A stretch of 14,750 nt of DNA from Pseudonocardia sp. (GTDB lineage: Bacteria; Actinomycetota; Actinomycetes; Mycobacteriales; Pseudonocardiaceae), in the NCBI GenBank assembly GCA_030147065.1, contig JASLAP010000641.1, positions 1-14,750 of the forward strand, in the 5' to 3' direction. Position numbers and translations under genes: made by a program. The notes under the pieces are model-generated. The model searched no databases. It saw nothing but the letters and a program-made list of their open reading frames with translations, and was not told the origin of the DNA. This document shows positions 1 to 6,579 of this stretch, piece by piece (positions within the stretch are counted from its first letter, which is position 1; every line of letters begins with the position of its first letter).

Positions 1-136
1 CCGGGAGGCCGGGAGGCCGGGAGGCCGGGAGGCCGGGAGGCCGGGAGGCCGGGAGGCCGGGAGGCCGGGAGGCCGGGAGGCCGGGAGGCCGGGAGGCCGG
101 GAGGCCGGGAGGCCGGGAGGCCGGGAGGCCGGGAGG
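1..136. repeat. 8-bp perfect tandem repeat, 17 copies, cut by window edge
   Basis: The unit CCGGGAGG is repeated 17 times without a single mismatch and ends abruptly at 136; the left end is outside the window, so the full copy number is unknown. The unit length is not a multiple of three, so copy-number changes would shift a frame if any gene crossed it. No gene with recognisable content overlaps it here; it lies 60 bp beyond the stop of the HNH gene. Perfect identity suggests recent slippage expansion or an assembly artefact. Confidence 0.95.
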
Positions 137-195
137 AACGACACCACGGACAAGCGGGCAGGGCCGGATCGGGTCGGGTTGGGTGTCGGCGAGCA

Positions 196-1539
196 TCATT
201 GGAGCACCCGAGTTCGAGACACAATGGCACGCCGGACCGGTGATGATCGACCGGGGCGGTTCGGTGGTCGAGCGTGGGAACTTCGCCGGGGTCGCTGCTC
301 CGGATCGATGAACGCGGCCGGCCGGAATTCCGGTAGCCCGTCCGGCGCTATCCGCACCGCCCAGTTCGTCGAATGAATCTCCCGGTGATGGACCCGGCAC
401 AACATCACGAGGTTGTCGAGTCGCGTTTCCCCGCCGCGGAACCATTCGCGGATGTGGTGGATCTCGCACCACGTCGGCGGGCGGTCGCACCCCGGATGGG
501 CGCATCCGCGGTCCCGCGCGGTGACCGCGCGGCGTAGCCCGTCGGGAATGGTGCGGGTGGCCCGGCCGACGTCGAGGGGTTGCCCGGCGCCGTTCATGAC
601 GACCGGGATGACGGTGGCGTCGCAGCACAGCATCCGCAGCGCGGCCGGGGTGAGGTGGCCGCCGAGATCGAGGCAGGCGGCACGGGCCCGGTTCTCCAGA
701 TCGGCCAACTCCGCGGTCAGGGTCACCTGCGGGCGCTGCCCACCGATTGAGGGCAGGACCTGAGAGTCGCCGTGATCGGCGACGAACCCGACCACCTCCA
801 CCCACGCATCGGCTTGGCGTTCTTCCAGCGTCCGGGTGTCCTCGGCGGTCAGTGGGGCCGACTTGGCGTCGAGCACGGCGGTGATGACGGCGAACCGGGC
901 GGCGTCGTCGAACCGCCCCACGATCCGCCCACCCCCGTCCCGACGGCGGAGCACCCGCAGCTCATTGACCTGCACAGGAGGGGAGTCGTCGGGTTCGGCG
1001 CCGTCCTGGTCGAGCGCCTCGATCAGCCGGGCACCCCACCTGGCGAGCTCGCCGGGGGTGTACTCATCGGCCACCCCGGCCAGTTGCACCTCGGCCCCGG
1101 CCCACACCTCCGGCGCCAATCGGGTGGCGGCCGGGCCGTGCAGCAGCTTCGCCGCCACCGCGACGTGTTCGATCGAGGCGGCACCCGTGGAGAACGCGGC
1201 CGCCATCGCCGGCAGTCGGGGCGGTAGCTCCTGGCCCTGTAGGTCGGTCCGGGCGCACACCTGCTCGGCGGCGAGCGCGACCCGTCGGGCGTCGTGGCGT
1301 TCGAGGGTGAGCAGGTTGGCCACCGCGGAGTCGGGGCGGCGGTAGCCGTGTTCGGCGAATATCCCGTCCCGATCGAGCACCGCGACCGTCTCGACCCGGA
1401 TCTGCTCGACCAGCCGCCCGAGTTCCCGGGTGGACCGAAGGGTTCCGATCAATTCGTCGACGGAAAGGCCCGGCCCGCGCAGTACCGCGAGGACCTCCTG
1501 TAAGGAGGCCTCCGCATCGGCGATCGGGTCCGGTGTCAT
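196..1539 (-). CDS. DUF222 / HNH endonuclease domain protein (13E12 repeat family type)
   Basis: 447-residue protein. Residues about 10-330 look like the helical DUF222 region that precedes HNH domains in the large actinobacterial 13E12 family; residues 346-389 form the HNH nuclease. Zinc and catalytic candidates visible are C346, C351, C358, the H361-H362 pair, N376, C381, H384-H385 and H389, so the nuclease core looks intact. The basic C-terminal tail (about 415-447) is low-complexity. The frame stays open upstream for another 121 codons, but the start at 1539 (MTPDP) is preferred because family-like sequence begins there and a -10 hexamer and LexA box lie directly upstream. No Shine-Dalgarno sequence is present, consistent with a leaderless message. 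Members are often multicopy and, in Mycobacterium tuberculosis, several are DNA-damage induced. The substrate is unknown; a role in DNA cleavage or element mobility is inferred from the domain only. Confidence 0.9.
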   Translation of the reverse strand: MTPDPIADAEASLQEVLAVLRGPGLSVDELIGTLRSTRELGRLVEQIRVETVAVLDRDGIFAEHGYRRPDSAVANLLTLERHDARRVALAAEQVCARTDLQGQELPPRLPAMAAAFSTGAASIEHVAVAAKLLHGPAATRLAPEVWAGAEVQLAGVADEYTPGELARWGARLIEALDQDGAEPDDSPPVQVNELRVLRRRDGGGRIVGRFDDAARFAVITAVLDAKSAPLTAEDTRTLEERQADAWVEVVGFVADHGDSQVLPSIGGQRPQVTLTAELADLENRARAACLDLGGHLTPAALRMLCCDATVIPVVMNGAGQPLDVGRATRTIPDGLRRAVTARDRGCAHPGCDRPPTWCEIHHIREWFRGGETRLDNLVMLCRVHHREIHSTNWAVRIAPDGLPEFRPAAFIDPEQRPRRSSHARPPNRPGRSSPVRRAIVSRTRVLQ

Positions 1540-1546
1540 GTCTCGA

Positions 1547-1576
1547 ATTCTAGTCGAACACAGGTTCGACGTCGAG
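1547..1576 (-). promoter_or_regulatory. Candidate leaderless promoter of the HNH gene
   Basis: On the minus strand TAGAAT (1552 to 1547) fits a -10 element and is followed by only seven bases before the ATG at 1539, so transcription would begin at or next to the start codon. A weak -35 candidate, CTCGAC (1576 to 1571), lies 18 bp upstream. The LexA box fills the spacer. This is a position-based inference with no transcript data. Confidence 0.6.
1554..1569 (-). promoter_or_regulatory. LexA-binding SOS box, perfect actinobacterial consensus
   Basis: The sequence TCGAACACAGGTTCGA is a perfect match to TCGAAC-N4-GTTCGA, the SOS box known from mycobacteria and relatives. It lies 14 bp upstream of the HNH gene start and within the spacer between its candidate -35 and -10 elements, where bound LexA would block RNA polymerase. 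The family context (SOS-induced 13E12 genes) supports function. Confidence 0.85.
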
Positions 1577-1590
1577 AGATAATTCAGGCC

Positions 1591-1655
1591 TGTGGATAAC
1601 TGGACTGGACCACAAGCAAGTCTTCGCCGGGCCGAGATGAACCGGTTGTGGACAA
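1591..1655 (+). other. Two DnaA-box-like 9-mers 47 bp apart
   Basis: TGTGGATAA at 1591-1599 is the complement of TTATCCACA, and TGTGGACAA at 1647-1655 is the complement of TTGTCCACA, the form common in high-GC actinobacteria. Both have the same orientation. The second lies in the inverted repeat GTTGT-GG-ACAAC. There is no dnaA, dnaN or box cluster nearby, so this is not an oriC; DnaA titration, regulation, or chance are all possible. Confidence 0.35.
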
Positions 1656-1968
1656 CTCGGGGTACAGCGCCCGGGGTACGGCCGCCAACGCAACCACTAT
1701 TCAACAACCGTCCGCAGGGCCGGCCACGACCTCGCCGGGCGCCATACCGCTCGTGCGGGAGCCGCGACGCAGGACAGCCAGGACGCCCGCCGCCCTGCTC
1801 GATGAACAGTGCTGTTCCGGGCCACGGAGCAGCGCACGAGGACCGCACCTGCACGCGACCGCCCGAACCTTGGCCGACCGCGACACCCCCGTTCGAGACC
1901 ACCTCTGCGGATCACGACGCGCCCGGGCGGACCCGTCCTGCTCGGCCGGGGGGTGGCCGCGAGTGGCT

Positions 1969-1985
1969 CGCCCGCCGAGCGGGCG
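1969..1985 (-). terminator. Candidate terminator hairpin after the aldolase-like gene
   Basis: A perfect 7-bp stem, CGCCCGC (1969-1975) and GCGGGCG (1979-1985) with a 3-base loop, starts two bases past the stop codon at 1988. There is no U-tract, which is common for hairpins in high-GC actinobacteria, so terminator activity is only inferred from position. Confidence 0.45.
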
Positions 1986-1987
1986 CG

Positions 1988-3007
1988 CTACCAGCCCCGC
2001 AGGTCGACGTCCCAGCTGTCGAGCACCTCGTCGCCCCGGACGAGGTGCATCCGCTCGTGCAGCGCCACCGTCGGGTCGACGTGCGCCGGCAGCACCCGCA
2101 CCCGGTCCCCGACCCGGGGCAGCTCCGCCGCCCCGAACGTCAGGTGCTCGTCGGAGCAGAACCACACCTGCCCACCGGGCACGGTCGGGTTCCCGTGGTC
2201 CATCCCCAGCGACTTGAGCCCGATGTCGGCCACCGCCCAGCCCGGCATCTCCCCGGCCGGCGGGGTCGCCGAGACCACCGTCCCGAGCACCGTGAGCGCC
2301 TGCCGGAACGGCAGCCCGGCCGCGGTGTAGGCGGTGTCCATCAGCGCGTAGGAGCCGGCCTGCACCTCGGTGACCCAGGTGTTCACCGCGTAGGTCCCGG
2401 TCCCGCCGCCCGACACCACGTCCCCGCCGACGTCGGCGTGCGCGGCCAGCAACCTGCCCATGCACTCCTCGGTCAGCCGGGCGCGCTCGGCCCGGTCGGC
2501 CAGCATCATCAGGTGGCCCTCGTAGCCCATCACCCCGCGCACCCCGAGCCCGGCGGCGCGGGCTTGGTCGGCCAGCCACCCGGCCCGGTCCGGGGCGACG
2601 CCGCAGCGGGGCAGCCCGACGTTGACGTCGATCAGCACCTCGCGCACTCCCCCGGCGACGGCCGCGGCCAGCGTCGGCTCGGAGTCCACCGCGACGGTGA
2701 TCCGCGCGCCCGCCTCGACCAGCGGGCCCAGTCGGCCGGCGTCGAGGACCTCGTTGGCCAGCAGCAGGTCCTCGCCCAGGCCGGCGGCGACCATGCCCTC
2801 GACCTCGCGGATCGTGGCGCAGGTGAACCCGCGGTGCCCGGCGGCGGCCTGGCGGGCGGCCAGCGCGGTGGTCTTGTGCGCCTTGACGTGCGGGCGCAGC
2901 CGGGGGCCGGGCAGCGCGGCGGCCATGTCGGCCAGGTTGGCCTCGAAGGCGTCGACCTCGACCAGCAGGGCCGGCGTCGTGAGGTCGTGCACGGTCCCAG
3001 CGGTCAT
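1988..3007 (-). CDS. D-threonine aldolase / D-serine dehydratase-like PLP enzyme
   Basis: 339 residues, fold-type III PLP enzyme with an alanine-racemase-like barrel at the N-terminus and a D-serine-dehydratase-like C-terminal domain. The PLP lysine is predicted as K42 in the family motif PHVKAHK. Near the C-terminus H309 and D311 (PAHVD) sit where the divalent metal is held; His plus Asp is the pairing known in D-threonine aldolases, while D-serine dehydratases use His plus Cys. This favours retro-aldol cleavage of a beta-hydroxy-D-amino acid to glycine and an aldehyde, but dehydratase activity remains possible. The protein is somewhat shorter than the roughly 380-residue D-threonine aldolases. 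The ATG start overlaps the oxidase stop by 4 bp (ATGA), indicating translational coupling. A cytoplasmic location is expected, since no signal peptide is seen. Substrate unproven. Confidence 0.85.
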   Translation of the reverse strand: MTAGTVHDLTTPALLVEVDAFEANLADMAAALPGPRLRPHVKAHKTTALAARQAAAGHRGFTCATIREVEGMVAAGLGEDLLLANEVLDAGRLGPLVEAGARITVAVDSEPTLAAAVAGGVREVLIDVNVGLPRCGVAPDRAGWLADQARAAGLGVRGVMGYEGHLMMLADRAERARLTEECMGRLLAAHADVGGDVVSGGGTGTYAVNTWVTEVQAGSYALMDTAYTAAGLPFRQALTVLGTVVSATPPAGEMPGWAVADIGLKSLGMDHGNPTVPGGQVWFCSDEHLTFGAAELPRVGDRVRVLPAHVDPTVALHERMHLVRGDEVLDSWDVDLRGW

Positions 3008-4335
3008 CCGAGCACCCGCTCCAGGTAGGCGTTGCCGAACCGGCGTTCCGGGTCGAGCTCGTCGCGCAGCGCCACCACCCGGTCGAACCCGGGGTAGCTG
3101 TCGCGCAGGGTGGCCGCGGTGCGGGTGTGCAGCTTGCCCCAGTGCGGGCGCCCGCCCAGGGCCACCATGACCGACTCGACGGCGCCGAAGTAGGCCTCGT
3201 GCGGCTGCCCGCGGTGGACGTGCACGGCCAGGTAGGCCGAGTCGCGGCCGGACGCGGTGGACAGCGGCACGTCGTCGGCCGCGGCCACCCGCACCTCGAC
3301 CGGGAACATGACCGCCCGCGCGTGCCGCTCGACCGCGGCCCGCAGCCCGGCGAACGCCTCGCCGAGCGCCTCGCGCGGGACCGCGTACTCCATCTCCAGG
3401 AACCGCACCCGGCGCGGGCTGGTGAACACCCGGTAGCTGCGGTCGACGTACTCGCCGGCGGCGAACCGGTCGGCCAGCAGCCGGTTGAGCCGGGGCACCA
3501 GCCGCGGCGCGGCGCGGCCGACCCGGCAGAGCGCCCCGAACGCCCCGTTGCCGAGCAGGTCGTCGCCGACCCACTCGGCGACCTTGCCGCGGGTGGGGCC
3601 GTCGGCGTGGCTGCGGTTGTTGCGCTTGGTCGCGGCCACGTCGGTGTGCGGGAACCAGTAGAACTCGAAGTGCTCGTTCTCCGCGGTCAGCGCGTCCAGC
3701 TCGGCCAGCACCCGCGGCAGCGGCAGCGCGGCCTCGCGGGCGTGCAGCATGAACGCCGGGACGGTCTGCAGGGTCACCTCGACCAGCACCCCGAAGGCGC
3801 CCAGCCCCAGCCGGGCCACCGAGAACAGCTCCGGCTCGTGGTCGGCCGAGCAGTCCACGACCGACCCGTCGGCCAGCACGATCCGGCAGCCGACGACCTG
3901 CGCGGCCAGCCCGTGGTGCCCGGCGCCGGTGCCGTGGGTGCCGGTGGAGATCGCCCCGGCGATGGTCTGGGCGTCGATGTCGCCGAGGTTGGGCAGCGCA
4001 CGTCCGTGCCGCCACAGCAGCTCGTTGAGCGTCCGCAGGGTCATCCCGGCGGGCACCACGGCGCGTCCGGTCGCGGTGTCCACCCGCAGCCCGGCCGGAT
4101 CGGCCGGAGCCAGCACGGCGACGCCGTCGGCGACCGCGACGCCGGTGAACGAGTGCCCGCTGCCCACGGCCTTGACCCGCAGCCCGTCCCGGGCGGCCGC
4201 GGCGACCGCCGCGGCGACGTCGCCGGCGTCCCGGGCGCGGACGGTGCGGACCGGGTCGGTGCGCTGGTTGCCCGCCCAGTTCTGCCAGGTGGCAGTGCCC
4301 CTCACCGAACTGCCCCTCACCGAACTGCCCTTCAC
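3004..4335 (-). CDS. FAD-dependent L-gulono/D-arabinono-1,4-lactone oxidase-type oxidoreductase
   Basis: 443 residues, close to the usual length of the family. It has an N-terminal FAD_binding_4 domain (VAO/PCMH fold, about 20-190) and a C-terminal ALO domain. Key motifs are GSGHSF at 58-63, where H61 corresponds to the flavin-linking histidine of alditol and aldonolactone oxidases, GTHGTG in the FAD domain, and HWGK at 398-401 near the active site. As recalled, segments such as NEHFEFYWFP and RVRFLEMEYAVPRE closely resemble M. tuberculosis Rv1771 (L-gulonolactone dehydrogenase) more than Streptomyces alditol oxidase. The GTG start at 4335 follows GAGGAGG at good spacing and overlaps the permease stop by 4 bp (GTGA). 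Placed between a permease and a PLP enzyme, it probably oxidises a hydroxylated intermediate rather than serving vitamin C synthesis; that is inference. Confidence 0.87.
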   Translation of the reverse strand: MKGSSVRGSSVRGTATWQNWAGNQRTDPVRTVRARDAGDVAAAVAAAARDGLRVKAVGSGHSFTGVAVADGVAVLAPADPAGLRVDTATGRAVVPAGMTLRTLNELLWRHGRALPNLGDIDAQTIAGAISTGTHGTGAGHHGLAAQVVGCRIVLADGSVVDCSADHEPELFSVARLGLGAFGVLVEVTLQTVPAFMLHAREAALPLPRVLAELDALTAENEHFEFYWFPHTDVAATKRNNRSHADGPTRGKVAEWVGDDLLGNGAFGALCRVGRAAPRLVPRLNRLLADRFAAGEYVDRSYRVFTSPRRVRFLEMEYAVPREALGEAFAGLRAAVERHARAVMFPVEVRVAAADDVPLSTASGRDSAYLAVHVHRGQPHEAYFGAVESVMVALGGRPHWGKLHTRTAATLRDSYPGFDRVVALRDELDPERRFGNAYLERVLG

Positions 4336-4337
4336 CG
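4296..4337 (-). repeat. 15-bp tandem repeat that triplicates the oxidase start codon
   Basis: Units at 4296-4310 and 4311-4325 are identical and a partial third at 4326-4337 differs at one base. Read on the minus strand each unit contains GTG, giving in-frame GTG codons at residues 1, 6 and 11 of the oxidase and an N-terminus that repeats VRGSS-like pentapeptides. The purines after each GTG (GAGGGG) could serve as a ribosome site for the next, so alternative starts are possible. Confidence 0.8.
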
Positions 4338-5849
4338 GGCCTCCTCGGGGTCACGGGGGCCGGTCGCGCCGACCCCGGCGGTGCCGTCGGCGAACCGGCG
4401 GCGCAGGACGGCGACGTACCAGATCCCGGTCAGCGCGAGCGCCCCGAGCACGACGTAGTCGGCGGAGCGGAACGCCTCGGGCAGGGTGAGCGACGCGACC
4501 ACGGCGAGCAGCCACAGCATCGCCAGCACGGCGACCGGCATCGCCCACGGGCCGAGCCGGAACCCGCCCTCGCCGGACTCCACCAGCCGGCGCCGCCGGG
4601 CCAGGTAGCCGCCCAGGGTGAGCAGGTAGATCAGGTAGGGCACCAGGGCGGTGGCCCCGATGAGCACCGCGAACGCGTCCCCGTCCAGGGTGCCGTAGGC
4701 CAGCAGGACCAGGCAGATGCCCAGCGAGGTGAGCAGCGCCGGGACCGGGGTGCCGGTGCGGCCGTTGACCCGGCGCAGCGCGGCGGAGAACGGCAGCAGC
4801 TCGTCGCGGGCCATGGCGAAGATCAGCCGCGAGTTCGCCGCCGCGCCCACCACCGTCAGCGCGAACATCGAGAACACCACGACCACCAGGAAGAGCCCGG
4901 TGGCGGTGTCGCCCAACCAGTACTGGGCGATCGCGGCCAGCGGCACCGGCGAGGCCTGCACCGCGGCCACGTCCGGGATGGCCAGGGTGAACCCGACCAG
5001 CGCGGCCATGCCCAGCACGGCCGACACCACCACCGACAGGATCATTGCCCGGGGCACGGTGCGCCGGGGGTCCACGGCCTCCTCCGCCAGGTCGGCGGCG
5101 GCCTCGAAGCCGACCAGGGTGAAGATCCCGACCAGCGAGGCGCCGACGATCGCGGCGACCAGCGGCTGGTCGGTGGCCGTGGTGAACAGGAAGTCGTACC
5201 CGTGCCCGCCGTCGGGGGTGCTGTCGCCGCCGCGCACCCAGGCGACGAACACCACCACGCTCAGCACGACCGTGCCGATGATCTCGGCGAACACCGCGAC
5301 GTTGTTGACCCGCGCGGCCAGCTGCACCCGGATGATGTTGACCAGGTAGGCGACGACCAGCGCGAGCACCGCGACGAACACCAGCAGCCGGCCGTCCTCG
5401 GCGTCCAGCCCGAGCACGGTGGCGGTCAGCGGGGCCAGCCCGACCAGCGCGATCCCGGGCAGCCCGACGGCGCTGTAGAGCACCCCGAGCGACCCGACGA
5501 CGTAGCCGAACTTCGGGTTCACCAGCCGCGCGGTCCACTGGTAGTTGGCCCCGGCCAGCGGGAAGTGCCCGGCCAGCTCGGCCAGCACCAGCACGACCAG
5601 GAACTGCCCGACCGCGGCCACCGGCCACAGCCACACCGCGGCCGGGCCGAGCTGGGTGAGCCCGTAGGAGTAGTTGACGAAGATCCCGGTCGTGATCGAC
5701 ACGATCGAGAAGGCCACCGCGAACAGCGCGAACCGGCGCAGCACCCGGGGGAACTGCTGGGCGTAGCCGAAGCCCGCGCCCTCGGCGTGGTCCGGGTCGG
5801 CACCGGTGCCGGTGCCGGTGCCCACCCCCGTGCTGCCGATGTCGGCCAC
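4332..5849 (-). CDS. APC-superfamily amino-acid/amine permease
   Basis: 505-residue integral membrane protein with about 12 hydrophobic segments and a short hydrophilic N-terminus of about 38 residues. The first membrane segment (FALFAVAFSIVSITTGIF, from about residue 40) and the glycine-rich FTLVGFEAAADLAEE segment are typical of the amino acid/choline transporter branch of the APC superfamily (GABA, choline and ethanolamine permeases). It should import an amino acid or amine by ion coupling. The chosen GTG at 5849 has GGGAGG five bases upstream; an in-frame start at 5900 would lie inside the predicted promoter. It is the first gene of the operon, so its cargo is likely the substrate of the two enzymes that follow. 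Specificity cannot be read from sequence alone. Confidence 0.88.
   Translation of the reverse strand: MADIGSTGVGTGTGTGADPDHAEGAGFGYAQQFPRVLRRFALFAVAFSIVSITTGIFVNYSYGLTQLGPAAVWLWPVAAVGQFLVVLVLAELAGHFPLAGANYQWTARLVNPKFGYVVGSLGVLYSAVGLPGIALVGLAPLTATVLGLDAEDGRLLVFVAVLALVVAYLVNIIRVQLAARVNNVAVFAEIIGTVVLSVVVFVAWVRGGDSTPDGGHGYDFLFTTATDQPLVAAIVGASLVGIFTLVGFEAAADLAEEAVDPRRTVPRAMILSVVVSAVLGMAALVGFTLAIPDVAAVQASPVPLAAIAQYWLGDTATGLFLVVVVFSMFALTVVGAAANSRLIFAMARDELLPFSAALRRVNGRTGTPVPALLTSLGICLVLLAYGTLDGDAFAVLIGATALVPYLIYLLTLGGYLARRRRLVESGEGGFRLGPWAMPVAVLAMLWLLAVVASLTLPEAFRSADYVVLGALALTGIWYVAVLRRRFADGTAGVGATGPRDPEEAR
5805..5822. repeat. Hexanucleotide microrepeat in the permease N-terminus
   Basis: Three copies of GGTGCC encode an alternating Gly-Thr stretch (residues about 10-16) in the cytosolic N-terminus of the permease. 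A six-base unit preserves the frame, so only the linker length would vary. Confidence 0.7.
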
Positions 5850-5966
5850 CGCTGCCTCCCGAGCCCCGAGGAACGGAGGTGATCGTGCGACCTCCACCAC
5901 AGTCTGTCAATCGTCTGGGACACTTGACCCAGGACTGTTGCCGCGTGGTGCAGCGAGGGGGGACCG
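5850..5966. promoter_or_regulatory. Divergent promoter/operator region between permease operon and tetR
   Basis: The 117-bp gap contains TTGACA on the minus strand (5910 to 5905) with CACGAT 17 bp downstream as a -35/-10 pair for the permease operon, and TTGACC on the plus strand (5924-5929) as a -35 candidate for tetR, whose -10 is not clear. Between and around them are inverted repeats: ACAGTC (5899-5904) with GACTGT (5933-5938), and CTGGG (5915-5919) with CCCAG (5928-5932). These are candidate TetR operators covering both -35 elements, which predicts repression of the operon and autoregulation. Confidence 0.6.
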
Positions 5967-6563
5967 ATGGCCCGGGTACCGGCGACCGAACGGCGACGCC
6001 AGCTGGTGGACGCGGCGTTCCGGGTGATCGGCCGGGACGGGTTCGCCGCGGCCACCACCCGCCGGGTGTGCGCCGAGGCGGGGGCGCCGCTGGCGGCGTT
6101 CCACTACTGCTTCGCCTCCAAGCAGGAGCTGCTGGTGGAGCTGACCGAGCAGGCCATGCGCGAGCTGGAGGAGGCCCGGGCCGGCGGGGTCGTGGTGCGC
6201 GGCACGGTCGCCGAGTCGCTGCGGGCCACCCTGCGCGGCTACTGGGACACCGTGGAGACCGACCCGAACCGGGAGTCGGTGCTGGTGGCGCTCACCCAGC
6301 ACGCGCTGGGCGACGCCGGGCTGGCCGGGGTGGCCCAGCGCCAGTACGAGGCCTACCACCGCACCGCCGCGGACACCGTGCGCGAGATCGCGGACGGGTG
6401 CGGGGTGCGCTGGACGCTGCCGGTCGAGGCGGTGGCCCGGATGCTGGTGGTGGTCACCGACGGGGTCACCGTGGCCTGGCTGGTCGACCGGGACAGCGCG
6501 GCCGCGGCGACCGCGCTGGACGCCTTCGCCGACCAGCTCGCCGGGCTGGCCGAGCCGGTCTGA
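5967..6563 (+). CDS. TetR/AcrR family transcriptional regulator
   Basis: 198 residues, normal length for TetR. The N-terminal DNA-binding domain covers residues about 7-55, with the helix-turn-helix at about 28-48 and the usual closing signature AFHYCFASKQELL. The C-terminal ligand/dimer domain is all-helical and of the BetI-like type. The ATG at 5967 follows a purine run (GAGGGGGGA, 5955-5963). It is divergent from the permease operon, so it is probably a local repressor relieved by the imported compound or a derivative; the ligand is unknown. It ends 16 bp before the convergent methyltransferase stop, with no obvious terminator between them. Confidence 0.92.
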   Translation: MARVPATERRRQLVDAAFRVIGRDGFAAATTRRVCAEAGAPLAAFHYCFASKQELLVELTEQAMRELEEARAGGVVVRGTVAESLRATLRGYWDTVETDPNRESVLVALTQHALGDAGLAGVAQRQYEAYHRTAADTVREIADGCGVRWTLPVEAVARMLVVVTDGVTVAWLVDRDSAAAATALDAFADQLAGLAEPV

Positions 6564-6579
6564 CCGGGCGGACCGGCAC

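Larger units (their letters stand above)
1571..1987. other. Intergenic region without a supported gene
   Basis: About 0.4 kb between the HNH promoter and the end of the aldolase-like gene. Frames are open on both strands, but none has recognisable protein content; one is simply the upstream continuation of the HNH frame. The part next to the HNH gene (about 1540-1710) is less GC-rich than its surroundings. It holds two DnaA-box-like 9-mers, a palindrome at 1804-1817 (GAACAG-TG-CTGTTC) and a hairpin at 1969-1985. Confidence 0.6.

Noticed and set aside
1..136. CRISPR array
   Set aside because: The array is contiguous 8-bp units without spacers.
213..1547. TTCGAGACA at 213-221 and its reverse complement at 1539-1547 flanking the HNH gene like element ends
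   Set aside because: Only 9 bp, the left copy lies inside the gene's last codons, and a similar TTCGAGAC occurs again near 1890. No target-site duplication is visible, so chance is more likely than a mobile-element end.
1591..1655. Chromosomal or plasmid replication origin
   Set aside because: Only two DnaA-like boxes, no AT-rich unwinding element and no dnaA, dnaN, rep or par genes nearby.
1804..1817. GAACAG-TG-CTGTTC palindrome as a second SOS box
   Set aside because: The half-site spacing differs from the LexA consensus and the flanking bases of TCGAAC/GTTCGA are missing.
1540..1902. 121-codon upstream extension of the HNH reading frame
   Set aside because: The extension has no recognisable protein content, crosses the LexA box and DnaA-like sites, and the family-like sequence begins at 1539. 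Open frames are common by chance at this GC content.
1592..3028. Long plus-strand open frame of 478 codons
   Set aside because: Most of it is antisense to the aldolase-like gene and its product is low-complexity Pro/Gly/Arg/His, the usual shadow of a high-GC gene.
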